Source of the DNA: Callorhinus ursinus
Taxonomy: Eukaryota > Chordata > Mammalia > Carnivora > Otariidae
Assembly: GCF_003265705.1 (NCBI RefSeq)
Contig: NW_020312848.1
Span: 53,672,765-53,736,764, forward strand
Direction: 5' to 3'
DNA: 64,000 bases
The translations under genes and the position numbers were made by a program. The first letter of the stretch is position 1. Every line of letters starts with the position of its first letter. Shown here one piece after another: positions 1 to 11,792 of the stretch. The notes beneath the pieces are model-generated. The model was not told the origin of the DNA and searched no databases. It worked only from the letters and a program-made list of their open reading frames with translations.

Positions 1-342
1 GAATCTGTCTTCTAGCCTTTTTCAGCTTCTAGAAGCCATTGTATTCTTTGGCTCTTGGATTCCTTTCATCTTTGAAGCTGGGAATGGCCCACTGAGGCTC
101 TCTCACAGCACATCATTCATACATTGCTTCATCTTCTTCCCTCTTCCATGTTTAGGGACCCTCTGATTACAGTTGGCCCACCAGATAGCTCAGGATAATC
201 TTTCTATTTTAAGGTCAGCTAATTAGTAACTTTAATTTCATCTGCAGCCTTAATTCCCCTTTTTAATATAAGGTAGCATTTTCATAGGTTCTGGGGGTTA
301 AGATGTGGACATCTCGGGAGGCCTTTATTTTGCTTTATCACA
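1..342 (-). mobile_element. MaLR-like LTR (MLT1 type), cut by window start
   Basis: The plus strand carries in reverse the landmarks of an MLT1-type LTR: a stretch near 240-290 with 'gcagccttaattcccc', then 'ggttctgggggttaag' and 'gatgtggacatct' close to the LTR 5' end. Read on the minus strand it starts TGTGATAAAG at 342, agreeing with a TG LTR terminus. Its 3' part lies beyond position 1. The sequence is strongly diverged. Family name is from memory of the consensus; the subfamily is not assigned. Confidence 0.65.
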
Positions 343-3098
343 TATACTATCTTAGCTTTTGGTGAGTTTTCATGAGTTGGCTAACTTGTTGGCCAGTCTG
401 ATTAACTTGACTGATAGGGGTTGAGATCAAACTGTTCAATTTGTATTATAAAGCATTTAATTAAGCCTACTATTAATAGGATTCCAAACAACAGGATAAG
501 AACCTGTTGTATTGATCTGTTATACCCACAGAATCCTCAACTCAGCCAATTTTGTGTAAACACCAAGAAAGACTGGTAGGTCTTGTTTTAGTCAGCCAAG
601 ATAAGTGTAAGGCCAATTAATTATCTATTATGACCCACATAAGGAAGTTTAGACTAACAAGCTGATCTTTGGTGTCACTGCCAATAGTTAGAGGAGGAAA
701 TAGATGGGCTAAAAAGCAACTCTCCAATGAGAGATTGTCTATGGCTCTGTCTCCATCTCATAAAAACATGTAACTGAAAGGGGCCCAGTACTCCTCTTTG
801 AGATATGTTGTTGAGCTTTATTTGGAACATCAATTTACATTATTAGTTTGGTTAAGTCACATGGGCAAGATCACTGGATAGTTGCAGTTTTGGTTGCCAT
901 ACACTCTGTTATAACTCAAGGCCAGTGGGCATCAGGAGAACCTATGAATTCATATCAGGAGTATTTAAACAACGTTTAAGGTTCAGGGAGCATTAATTGT
1001 TCCTCTCCTCTTCCATCTCTCAGAGTCTAAGGCCCTCCTTCCCCAGTACCAGGGTAGGAGCTGGGTAAATAGTATACTCAACCCAGTGGTCATTATACTT
1101 ATGACCTAGGATTTTGTTAATCCGAGTATCCTATACAGAAGCCTGAACTACAATTAAGTTTGAATTCTCTAGCTTCTCTCATAACTGGATTGCCACCTGA
1201 AAGGTGTACTAAGCAGGCTGGCTGGGAATTGCTGTTAGGGTAGAGAAAAATGCATCATATCCAGAAATGGTCAGAGTAGAATCCCAGATTTTCAAAACAG
1301 CTCTATATAACCCTCACCCCTTTCATCCTAGATCGTTATCCAGGAGTTGGTCAAAAAGAGATAAGCCCTTTTTGGAGACAGCTACATTCAGGGAAGCTGC
1401 CCAACAAAAAGGTATAGGGATCAAGAGGAGATGAGAGATATAGGTTCAGAAATCTTTCCGAATCACTTTCTTGAGGAAAGTCTTCCAGTCCTGGACAGTT
1501 CAGATACCTGCAGAAGTCAGGGAGCATGGACTGTTCTTCAAATAACTTGGCATTCAGTCTATTGTTGGGTTACCTTTGTGACAAAAGATGCACTATTGTC
1601 GGACTGTAGATAGTCCAGAAGCTGAAATATGACAGAGTTATGTTTCAAGGGCCACAATAGTGTGGCCAGAGTTGGCCAATTAGACTGGAACAGCACCACT
1701 GTAATCTGAAAAAGTGTCAACAGCTGTGAAGTACCAGCAGTAGCCCTGAGAGAGGGGCAGAGGTACAAGATAATCAATTTGCTAGGAGCGATGGAGTCAG
1801 TGCTATTGGAAGACAATCCCCCATGGTTCTTTCATGTTTATACACCCTGTGAGCAGAGGAACTACCTGGTTCTTTTCTTACAGAGTATCTCTTCAAAAGT
1901 GTCTGTATAGGGAACAGTGTTGTAAGATAGAGCTACAGCCTTCTTGTGGAGCCGAGAGCAGGTTTGTTCACTATACATTTTAATAAAGATAATGTATCCC
2001 TCTGGGATAAAGATGGGACAAACTTATTTCCCATTATAAATACCCAGGTTCCTTGAGCTTAGTGATCTATAACATAACCACTGTGTATGCAATTGCCACT
2101 TGGCCCTCTTTTTATCACTGTGTGGAAATTAGAGCTCAGGAAACTGGTTAACTTGTCAGTTCTCATGTCAGATCCTTCACAGTTCTTAGCAAATGCTACT
2201 TGTTTAGAGTACTTCTATAGTATACACCAGTGGACCAACTTTTTGCCAGTGTTGAAAGTCTGGCATAGTGTTAGCTTCTGCATCAGAAAGAGTCCTTGAT
2301 TGTGTGTAGTTTATGACAGTGGATGTACTGCTTGTCTGGTATGATGATGCATTCTGGTAGCAATGGTGGTGATCTGGCCTGGACAGGCTTCATTAGCATC
2401 TTTGATTCTAGTTAATCCCATCAGAGAAATTCTCTTGCTGAGGGCCTCTAAAGAGTGACCCATACAATCTGATCAGTAGTCACAATTTCCCCCACAGTTT
2501 GTAGCCCTGGTAGTAAGTGTCTCTAATGTGTCAGTCTGTGATCTTCCAGGGATAGACTATACACCTGGACCACTGGCAATAGTCCAAGATTTAGTAAAAA
2601 AAATATAGCATGGTTCATCAAGGGGAATTTTGGTTGGGGCTACAAGGACTGCCTTGAGTTATGCCTACTGAGCAGAATGACTAAGCAACAACAGTAGGGT
2701 AAGGAACATCATCAGATTTCCATTTAGCCCAAGTATCAATGAAACAGATTGAATCATCTAGGGGCACCTCTGTGAGTTGAGGTACTCATTTAAACAACAG
2801 CTTCATTTTGGATAGTGGAATTGGGGAGGAAGATTCCCCTGGAAGGGGTAGCTGCCATTTATTCATGTAAAACTGAGATATCACTAGGACCAGGCTAGCT
2901 GGCTCCTGAATGTACCATTTTTGTTTGACCGAAAAGGCCTGTCAGGCCCTTTCCACCTTAGTGTTTCCTAGCTTCTTTCAGACAGCATGGGGAGAATGTG
3001 GACAATAGACCTGCAGCACTCTGAACCACCCAAGCAATCTCCACAGAGCAGTTTTCACATAGTCCAGTTGGATGTGCAAGCCCATGATATCATATTAT
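343..3098 (-). mobile_element. Probable internal part of a MaLR/ERVL-like retrovirus-derived element
   Basis: This stretch directly abuts the LTR at 1-342 on the side where the internal region of a minus-strand element should lie. Base composition is more even than in the AT-rich flanks, and neither strand has a long open frame, so any gag-like frame is broken by many stops. The L1 at 3114-4296 interrupts it on the right. No upstream LTR is seen, so the element is incomplete. Assignment rests mainly on position and orientation; another ancient repeat is possible. Confidence 0.4.
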
Positions 3099-3113
3099 AA
3101 AACTAGATGTAGA

Positions 3114-4296
3114 TATGTCTCCTCAGGCAAGGGAAACAAAAGCAAAAATCAACTATTGGGACTATATAAAAATAAAAAGCTTTTGCACAGTAAGGAAACC
3201 ATCAAGAAAACAAAAAGACAACCTCCTGGATGGGAGAAGATGTTTCCAAATGACTATCTGATAAGGGGTTAGTATTCAAAATGTATAAAGGACTTATACA
3301 ACTCAAAACCAAAAACAAAAAAACAAACAAAAAAAACCCCCAAAAAACCCAAACAATCTAATTAAAAAATAGGTAGAATAGACATTTTTTCCAAAGAAGA
3401 CATGCAGATGGCCAACAGACACATTTAAGATGCTCAGCATCACTAATCATTAGGGAAATGCATATAAAAACCACAATGAGATATCACCTCATGCCTGTTA
3501 GAGTAGCTAAAATCAAGAAGACAAGAAACAAGTGTAGGCAAGGATGTGGAGAAGAAGAAAATCTTGTGCACTGTTGATGGGAATGTAGATTGGTACAGCC
3601 AGTGTAGAAACAGTAGGGAGGTTCCTCAAAAAATTAAAAATAGAAATACCACATGATCCAGTAATTCCACTACTGGGTATTTACCTAGGGAAAACAAAAA
3701 CATGAACTCAAAAAGATGTATGCACCCCTGTGTTTATTGCAGTATTATTTACTACAGCCAAGACATAGAAGCAACCTGTGTCTGTCATGGATAAGGAAAA
3801 TGTGGTACACACACATACACACACACACACACACACACAGGTATATTACAGTCATTAAAAAGGATGAGATCTTGCCATTTGAGACAACATGGATGGACCT
3901 AGAGGGTGTTATGCTAAGGAAAATAAGTTAGACCGAGAAAGACAAATACCGTATGATTCCATGCATAAGTGGAAGGTAAAAAAGTGAATAAAACAAAAAG
4001 CAGAATCAGAACTATAAATACAGAGAATAAACTGCTGGTTCCCAGAGGGGAGAGAGTGGGAGCTTGGGTAAAATGAGTGAGGAGGAGAGAGAGATACAGG
4101 CCTCCAGTTATGGAATGAGTAAATCACAGGAATAAAAGTATAAGGAATGCAGTCATTGATACTGTCATAGTGGGGACAGATAGTAGTTATACTTGTGAAC
4201 ATAGCATAAAGTATGTCAAATACTTGTCAAATCACTAAGTTGTCCACCTGAAACTAATAGAACATTACGTGTCAACTATACTCAAAACAAAACAAA
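3114..4296 (+). mobile_element. L1 LINE, 5'-truncated, ORF2 C-terminus plus 3' UTR
   Basis: Translation gives decayed L1 ORF2 C-terminal motifs, for example 'KRQPPGWEKMF' near 3220 and 'TTWMDLEGVMLRKIS' near 3890-3930, followed by the usual 3' UTR phrase 'ccacctgaaactaatag' near 4250 and an A-rich end. It resembles the older L1MA group. Imperfect target-site duplications are visible: 'aaaactagatgtaga' at 3099-3113 and 'aaaacctagatacag' at 4294-4308. A CA microsatellite sits inside the ORF2 remnant at 3806-3840. Frameshifts and stops make it non-functional. Confidence 0.85.
3806..3840. repeat. CA/CATA microsatellite within L1 ORF2 relic
   Basis: Alternating CA run with one 'cata' interruption. 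It replaces the A/T/C alternating stretch that L1 ORF2 normally has just before 'atggaatattattc'. Confidence 0.9.
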
Positions 4297-4337
4297 ACCT
4301 AGATACAGTTTTGTGTAAAATGACTGTGAAACCCTTC

Positions 4338-4460
4338 CACTGAATGGAAGCTTGAGACTAAGAGCTATATCTTATTCATCTTTGTATGCCTGGTACCTAG
4401 CTTAGTGCTGGTACATAGTAGATACTTAATAAGCACTTGTGAGTTGAATTAATAAATAGG
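4338..4460 (+). mobile_element. L2 LINE 3' end
   Basis: Shows the L2 terminal order: 'atcttattcatctttgta', then 'tgcctggtacctagc', 'ggtacatagtagatac', and a 'gttgaattaataaa' end. Old and diverged. Confidence 0.7.
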
Positions 4461-5378
4461 TGATCACATTGTAAATTTGGAAAACAATCGATGATTGATA
4501 AGTTATGACTATCAAATCAGGAGAATGGTTTTATTAATGTGCTGTCTGCTTCATCATTATCAACAGCTGTGTGTGAGGTTTGGCTTCAGTATTTAATTAT
4601 AATAGGAAAATGGATAATGTTGCTTTTTGTGTTCCATATACAGTGATTATGTAGAATACTACTTGTTTAACTTCTCTTATGAATTATTACAGACTTATGA
4701 AAGGAAAAAAAAAGTGGTTACAAAATAATAAGCATTACCTTTAGGCTCCTAGTAGTTGCCACAAAAGGTGTCAACAAGGTACATATACTTTGCCTACTAA
4801 CACTAAACAAAATCAATCCAAGTTACTATCATTGTATTTGTGGTAGCTTTTCCCCAAGTTCCAGTAGACTTAATTAGTTGAATTTCCCCTCTGGGAATTT
4901 TTTAGGCAATTCCCTGAGGATTTAACGGGCAACAAAAGAAACTAATGTTCATTAAGCAAGTAAAATAATTTGGGCTTTGATTTAGGTACATTTTCTGATT
5001 TACTTAATTTAATATCCGTGAGCATGCATTTTATAAAGGGGTAAAAAGTTTTAAGTACTACCAGACCCCACACAATTGGTAAGTGTTCCAGTTAATATTT
5101 AAACTTAGGTTTATCAATTTTTAAGTTTCTGTTCTTTCCAGTTAGTCAACCACTTTCAACGGATGGAACCATGTGGTTAACATGAATGTCAAACATATTG
5201 TTGTTTGGAGGATTGTATTCTTTTCCTTTTTTTGAGTATATGTGCTGCTGAAGCAAGCACTGGTGGATTATATTCTTGACTATAGACTGCTCTGTGTATC
5301 CCTACCAGGTATGAAAGTTTTTGAGTTTTCCTTTCTATAGTTTGTATATGATAAAATCACTATGCACACATACATACA
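4461..5378. other. Unassigned AT-rich DNA
   Basis: No open frame, RNA gene or repeat family recognised. Short homopolymers only, such as A9 near 4704. Confidence 0.5.
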
Positions 5379-5380
5379 TA

Positions 5381-5986
5381 CAGTCAATTCTCATTTCCGG
5401 TGTAACTGTGTTCTATAGAGCCACCACAAACACTGAATCAGTGAATACTGAGTCATTGTTCCTACAGGACAGACAGGGTTAGGTTCCTGTGAGGCTCTGG
5501 TCACAACATTTTCATCAACTGATCAATATATAACTTTATTTTATGAATGTTTCTGTCTAAAAACACCTTACTTAATACATATTGTTGATTTGCTAACATT
5601 GAATTCACGGCTAACATCACTGTAGCTCATGCCTAACAAAACTCATCTAAGTTACATATATTTTCTTTATAAGGCATGTCCCAGCCTCCTGTGGTTAGGA
5701 ACACTACACAGCACCTCAGCACTACACTTGGGGGCTGTTTTGAACAGTGTAATCACCAACAAAAAGCACATATTTGCACTACGTAGACCACTGAGAGGAC
5801 ATTTGTTTACAGTGTGAGAGCTGAAGTAAGAAGGCAGAGTCACCTTGTTCAACCTCAGCTAGAAACGTTCATGTCTGTGAAGGACCACAAAAATACTATC
5901 AGTATTGACTTTGGGGTTACAAATCAATTTTAGCACATAAGTGAATTCATAAATATGAAATCTATGAAAAATGAGGAATAACCATC
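5381..5986. mobile_element. Tigger-like (TcMar) non-autonomous DNA transposon
   Basis: About 600 bp begins 'CAGTCAATTCTCATTT' and ends with the near-inverted 'AAATGAGGAATAACC', giving imperfect terminal inverted repeats. TA dinucleotides flank both ends (5379-5380 and 5987-5988), as expected for Tc1/mariner-type insertion. No transposase frame is open; the 60-62 aa frames inside are incidental. The CAGT start is typical of Tigger-derived elements. The exact family is not named. Confidence 0.55.
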
Positions 5987-5988
5987 TA

Positions 5989-6027
5989 TGTATTATACAT
6001 ATATACGTATATGTACATATATATAAT
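5989..6027. repeat. TA/CA-rich simple repeat
   Basis: Alternating TA with scattered CG and CA steps, directly next to the transposon end. Confidence 0.7.
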
Positions 6028-6084
6028 TACTAAAACTTCGTTTTTCAAAATATGTACTACTTCCACTCTCCAACATCATATTTT

Positions 6085-6405
6085 TGAATGACACATTTAT
6101 TCAGCATGTATGCCAAGCACATACCTTGTGACGGGCATTGTTGTAGGCACTGTGGATATAATAGTGAGCAAAACAGATATAATTCCTACCTTCACTGCAG
6201 TGACAGTATATTTTTTTAAAAAGTGAATAATATGCTGGGTAATGATCACTGCCATAAAGAAAAATAGAGCAGGAGAAAATAATAGAGACTGAAATTGAGA
6301 GCTATTTCATGTAAAGTGGTAAGGGAAGGCCTAACTGATACGGTAGCCTTCTAGGAGAGACCTGTGAAGTACATGACGAAGCAAGCCCTGTGGATATAAG
6401 GGAGG
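6085..6405 (-). mobile_element. L2-like ancient repeat
   Basis: Contains in order 'gccaagcacatacc', 'gtaggcactgtggat', 'agtgagcaaaacaga' and 'agggaaggcctaac'. These are landmarks of a very common old mammalian repeat that I link to reversed L2. The family label is tentative. Confidence 0.45.
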
Positions 6406-7034
6406 AGTTGTTTTTTTGTTTTTTTAACTAGACATGTGAATAAGGTCATACATGATTTGTCTTTCTTTTTCTGATTTATTTCACTTAGAATAATGCCTTC
6501 AAAATCTATCCATGTTGTTCCAAATGGCAGGGTTGATTTATTATGGCTGAATAATATTTCATCACGTCTATGTCTGTATCTATAGCACAAATTCTCTATC
6601 CATTCATCCATTGATGGACACTTCAGTTGTTTCATATCTTGACTGTTATGAGTAATGCTGCTATGAGCATGGGAGTGCAGATATTTTTTAAGAGTATGTA
6701 TTTTCATTTCCTTTAGATATAGTCCCAGAAGTATATGTTGGTTTTATTTTTAATTTTTTGAGGACCACCATACTGTTTTCCATAGTAGCTGTACCAATTT
6801 ATAGTCCCACTAACAGTGCAAAGGGTTACTTTTCTTCACATCCATGCCAACATTCGTTATCTTTTGTCTTTTTACTGATAGCCATTCTAACAAGTATTGT
6901 TAGAATCATTGTGGTTTTGATTTCCTTTTCCCTAATGACTATTGATCTTGAGCATGTTTTCATGTACCTGTTGGCCTTTTGTAGATCTTTTTTGGAGAAA
7001 TGTCTCTTCAGGTCCTTTTCCCATTAATTTTTTT
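6406..7034 (-). mobile_element. L1 LINE, ORF2 C-terminal part (left segment)
   Basis: Minus-strand L1. Translation of the minus strand gives 'CPSMDEWIENL' and 'GTTWIDFEGIILSEI', both ORF2 C-terminal signatures, at 6480-6640. Most of the 3' UTR and the poly(A) tail are missing. It is interrupted at about 7035 by a plus-strand L1 and resumes at 7661 with the next upstream ORF2 part, so both segments belong to one insertion. Many stops. Confidence 0.85.
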
Positions 7035-7660
7035 CTAAACAGTATGGAAGTTCCTCAGAACATTAAAATAGAATTACCATATGATGCAGTAATGACACTA
7101 CTATGTACCCAAAGAATACAAAAACACTAACTTAAAAAGATATATGCCATCCCTCTGTTTATTGCAACATTATTTACAATAGCCAAATTATGGAAGCAAC
7201 CCAGTGTCTATTGATAGACAAATGGATAAAGAAAATATGGTATATATACAATGAAATATTACTCAGCCATCAAAAAGAATGAATCTTGCCATTTGCAATG
7301 ACTTGGATGCATCTAGAGAGTATAATGCTAAGTGAAATAAGTTAGAGAAAGACAAATACCATATGAATTCTCTCATACATGGAATTTAAGAAACAAAACA
7401 AAGGAACAAATTAAGAAAAAAAAAAGGAGGTAAACTGAAAAACAGACTCTTAAATATAGAGAACAAACTGATGGTTACCAGAGGGGAAGTGGGTGGGGAA
7501 TGGGTGAAATAGGTGTAGAGGTTTTAAGAGTACACTCATCTTGATGAGTACTGATTAATGCATGAGAATTGTTGAATCACTGTATTGTACACCTGAACTA
7601 ATATAACGTTATATGTTAACTATACCAGAATTAAAATTTTAAAAATAAATTTAAAAAATT
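7035..7660 (+). mobile_element. Nested L1 3' fragment, carnivore type
   Basis: Starts inside ORF2 ('agtatggaagttcctcag'), passes 'gatggttaccagaggggaag' of the 3' UTR and ends 'tatgttaactataccag' plus an A-rich tail, an ending common in carnivore L1s. It overlaps in family coordinates with the left segment of the host L1, so it is a separate insertion and not an inversion of the host. About 630 bp; target duplication unclear because the site is T-rich. Confidence 0.8.
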
Positions 7661-9915
7661 TTGTTGAGCTTTATGAATTCTTTATATATTTTGGACACTA
7701 ACCCCTTACCAGATGTATGGTTTACAGATATTTTTTCCCATGCTGCAGGTTGTCTTTTCACCTTGCTGATGATTTCTTTAGCTGTGCAGAAGCTTCTTAG
7801 TTTGATGTAATTCTACTTGTTTATTTTCGATTTTGTTTCTTATGTTTTAGATGTCCTATCTGAAAAATCATTACCAAGACCCATGTCAAGGAGCTTTATT
7901 CCTGTTTTCTTATAGGAGTTTCATGGTTTCAGGTTTTACATTTACGTCTTTAATAGATTTTGAATTGGTTTTTGTAGTGGTGAAGATGTGGGTCAAGTTT
8001 CATTTTCTTACATGTGAATATCTTGTTATCCCAGATTTATGGAAAAGACTGTCTTTTCTCCATTGAATACTCTTGGCTCCTTTGTCAGGTATTAGTTGAC
8101 CATATATTCTTGGGTTTATTTCTTGATTCTGTTCTGTTGTCTGTTTGTCTGTGTTTCTGCCAGTACCATACTGTTTTGATGACTATAGCTTTATAGTATA
8201 ACTTGAAATCAGGAAGTGTGATGCCTCTTGCTTTTTTCTTTCTGAGGATTTCTTTGGGGGCCATTTGGGGTCTTTGGTGGCTCCATAAAAGTTTTAGGGT
8301 TTTTTTTTTCTACTTCTGTAAAAATACATTGTAATCTTGTTAGTGATTGCGTTGAATCTATCTATAGATAGCTTTTGGTAGTATCGACATTTTAACAGTA
8401 TTAATTCTTCCAATCCATGGTCATTGGATACCTTTCCGTTTATTTATGTCTTCTTTAATTTTTTCATCAATGTCTATTATTTACAGAGTAGAGATCTTTC
8501 ACCTCCTTTGTTAAACTTATTCCTAAGTACTTTCTTGTTCTTGATGTTATTGTAAAGGGGATTGATTTATTTCTTATTCAGAAAATTTTTGTTAGTTTAT
8601 AAAGTGTTACTGAGTTTTGTATGTTAATTTTGTATCCTGAAACTTTACTGAATTTGTTGATTAGATCTAACAGCTTTTTTGGTTGAATCTTTAGGATTTT
8701 CTATATATATAATCATGTCATCTACTTTACTTCTTCTTTTCCAATTCTGATAACTTTTCTTTTTCTTGTCTGATTACTTTAGCTAGGACTTCTGGTTTTA
8801 TTTTGAATAGGAGTGGTAAGAGTGGAAACCCTTGTCTTGTTCCTGATCTTAAAGGAAAAGTTTTCAGCCTTTCACTATTGAATATGACACTGGCTGTGGG
8901 CTTGTCATATGTGACATCAATTATGTTGAGATATATTCCTTCTGTGCCTAATTTGTTAAGGGTTTTTTTTTTATCATGAATGGAATTTGAGTTTTGTCAA
9001 ATGCTTTTTCTGTCTCTGTTGAGATGATCATATTGTGCTTTTCTTTTATTCTATTAATGTGATGTATCACCTTGATTGATTTGCATATATTGCAATGCCA
9101 GGGATAAATCCCACTTGATCATGGTATATAATCCTTTATTTGTGCTTGCATGCCAGGGATAAATCCCACTTGATCATGGTATATAATCCTTTTAATGTGC
9201 TACTGCATTTGGTTGGCTAGTATTTTATTGAGAATTTTTGCTTCTGTATATATCAGGGATATTGGCCTACAGTTTTCTTTTCTAGTATTGTCTTTTCTGG
9301 TTTTGGTATCAGAATAATGCTGGTCTTGTAAAATGAGTTTGGGAGAGTTCCCTCCTCTTAAGTTTTTGGAAGAGTTTGAGAAGGATTGGTGTTGGTTCTT
9401 CAAATGTGTAATAAAATTCACCAGTGAAGCCATCTGTCCTGGACTTTTCTTCAGTGGTAGATTTTTTTATTACAGATTCAACCTCCTTTCTAGTAATTGA
9501 TCTATTTAGATTTTCTATTTCTTCCTTATTTAGTCTTGGTTAGTTTTATGTTTCCAAAATTGCTCTGTTCCTTCTAGGTTGTCCAGTTTGTTGGTGTATA
9601 GTTGTTCATAGTAGCTTCTTATGATCCTTTGAATTTCTATGGTATCAGTTGTAAGGTCTCCTTTTTCATTTCTAATTTTGTTCATTTGTGTCTTTTCTCT
9701 TTTTTCCTTGGCTAGCCTAGCTAATGGTTTGTCAATTTTGTTTATCTGATCAAAGAACCAATTCTTAATTTTGTTAACCTTTTCTATTGTTTCTCTGTTC
9801 TATTTCACTTCTTTATTCTCTAGTCTTTACCATTTCCTTTTTTCTGCTAATTTTGGGCTCAATTTATTCTTTCTCTAGTTACTTAAGGTGTGTTTTAGTC
9901 TACTTTTGAAATTCT
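7661..9915 (-). mobile_element. L1 LINE, ORF2 body including reverse transcriptase
   Basis: Continues the L1 from 6406. The minus-strand translation holds the RT-region phrase 'RPISLIYTEAKILNKILANQMQ' in pieces at 9200-9270, and upstream 'INKIDKPLARLAKEKREK'-like coding at 9700-9770 with stops. On the plus strand it reads as reverse-L1 text such as 'ttttgaataggagtggtaag' at 8801-8820. The reading frame is broken repeatedly, so this is a relic. A 55-bp tandem duplication lies at 9095-9193. Confidence 0.85.
9095..9193. repeat. 55-bp tandem duplication inside L1 RT region
   Basis: 'atgccagggataaatccc' starts at 9095 and again at 9150. The first 43 bases of the unit are identical in both copies; the ends differ slightly. 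The RT region of L1 normally has this sequence once. Confidence 0.85.
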
Positions 9916-11776
9916 ATTGAATTCTTCAGGTCAGTTGTTATATTTTTCAATTAGGATTTCTGGGGTTTTTTGATGGGTGCTATTACCTTGCTAAACTTCT
10001 CATTTTTTGCATATATTGTTTTCCTAATTTCACTCAGTTGTCTGTCTTTTCTTGTAGTTTACAAAAGTGCTTTAAAGAGATTATTCTGCATTCTTTGTTT
10101 GACAGTTCATAGATCTTTATTTCCTTGGGGTCACTTATTGGAACTTTATTAGTTTTTGTTGGTGGTTCACATTACCTAATTTTTGGTGATCCTTTATTCT
10201 TTATGTTGGTATCTGTGCATTTGACTAATAGGGCTCCTCTTCTAGATTTTACAGATTTGCCTTGGCAAACACAATTCTACACCAGTCAGCTGAGTTGGGT
10301 TTCTGTGAATATCTGCTGGTAATGTTCTTGGTCATTTGGGCCTGCTATTATGGTCTATTTTTGTGTTAGCAGTTGTTCAGGCTCTAAGGATGGGGATAAG
10401 GGTGTTGTGCCACTAGCTGAGAACAGTTGGATAAGACTTCTGGCTTGGTTCCCTACCCAAGAAGGGCTGTAGGGTGGGCTCTGTGGTTGCCTGGGTTCTC
10501 TGGTCTGGCTTACTAGATGGTTGGGACTGGGTACTATATTCAGTAATAAATGGGATTATGAATTAGCTTTCCTACCCTGGTGGAGTTGCAGGACGGAATG
10601 CAGGGCCTATACAGCTTGTTGTTTGGGTCCTGAATCGGATCAGATTATGCACTGAGTTCCCTGGTCAGGTGAGGCCACTGGTTTTGCTCTGCAGACAGAA
10701 GAAGCCACGGCTGTACTCTCTTTTCAAGTGTCACTGTTATGTAGGGCTGTTGAATGGGCCGTGCAGCTTTCCATCTGCTCTGCTTAGGTTCCTTAGTTGG
10801 ACAGGCTGAAGGCTTTATTCAGTGGTGAGTGAAGCTAGAAATTAGATTACTTGCCCAGGCACAGAAGGAGAAGCAGTTCTAAAACCGATAAAACTGTTTG
10901 CTCTCTTAACTAAAGTCCACCCATACCTCAGTTTTCCTCACTGAACAGGGCCACTGGCTTTGTTTGTATACTATGTATGCTCTGCCCACCCACCTCTTAG
11001 CTTGAGTGCTGCTGGGCTGCACAGCTTCTAGAAGTTGTCTCCAGCCCTTCTGGTCAAATGGCACTGGGGACACTCTCTACAACAGGAGGGGCTTTTTCTT
11101 AAATCCTCAGGAAGGGGAGGGGCCTCCCCGGGTTATTCTCAGTTTCTCAAACAGATCTCTGGTTGGGAGGGGCCAGGAGCTACCCTCAGCCTTCACCTGG
11201 TACTGCCTCTGTGGGGGCGATCAGCTCTGTCTGCTCCCCTCTCAGCTCCAGTACTGCTGAGCTGCACTGCTTCCAGGGGTGGTCACCAGCACTTCTGGTC
11301 AAATAGGGCCAGAAGACACTTTGCACAGAGGATGGTATTATAATTAAGTTCTTTGTGTGAGCCTGGGCAAACTGTGCTCTAAGGTCAGCAAAATTCCTTG
11401 TTTGGGGATCCAAATGAGGTAGACCTGCATCCCATTGAATTGCCTTATCAGAGTACACCCCCAACTTGGTTGTGCAGATGAACAGAACTGCTGGTTGGGA
11501 TTACTACTTGGGCACCACAGGTATGAACTCGGTCTGCCAAAGATCTGTTTGCTGGTTGTTGCAAGCCCTGCCTCCTTCTCTGTCAGATTCCCGGTGTTTG
11601 AACCCTGCAGATTTCCCTGGAATCCTAGCAGTGTGAGATCAGAGTAGGGGCTCCTGCAAAGTGACCCACAGTCCTGGGAAAAGCTGGTTCAGAGATAGTC
11701 ATTAGAGTTAGAGCTCATCTTGACTTGAAGTTAGATTTCCCCCTCCCCCTATCTCAGACTCTGCTGCTATCTCCTT
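9916..11776 (-). mobile_element. L1 LINE 5' UTR-like segment
   Basis: GC content rises clearly and the text changes from ORF2 to the kind found upstream of old mammalian L1s, including 'gggcaccacaggtatgaact' near 11510 close to the L1 5' end. Endonuclease and ORF1 sequence expected between this segment and the RT body were not recognised. Two related sub-units about 245 bp apart occur at 10981 and 11229. Frames of 70-102 aa across it look incidental. It could be the 5' end of the same element after a deletion, or a second fragment. Confidence 0.55.
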
Positions 11777-11792
11777 AAAAGTGAAATTTTAA

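Noticed and set aside
7035..7660. Opposite-strand L1 segment as a twin-priming inversion of the host L1
   Set aside because: It duplicates ORF2 and 3' UTR sequence already present in the host and has its own A-rich tail, so it is an independent nested insertion.
9095..9193. Regular direct repeat considered as a CRISPR-like or satellite unit
   Set aside because: Only two copies, inside L1; CRISPR arrays do not occur in mammalian nuclear DNA.
9200..9433. 77 aa minus-strand frame with 'RPISLIYTEAKILNKILANQ'
   Set aside because: A fragment of L1 reverse transcriptase; the surrounding frame is broken, so it is not a gene.
11006..11464. Overlapping 84-102 aa frames suggesting an exon
   Set aside because: They fall in GC-richer L1 5' UTR-like sequence, where chance open frames are expected.
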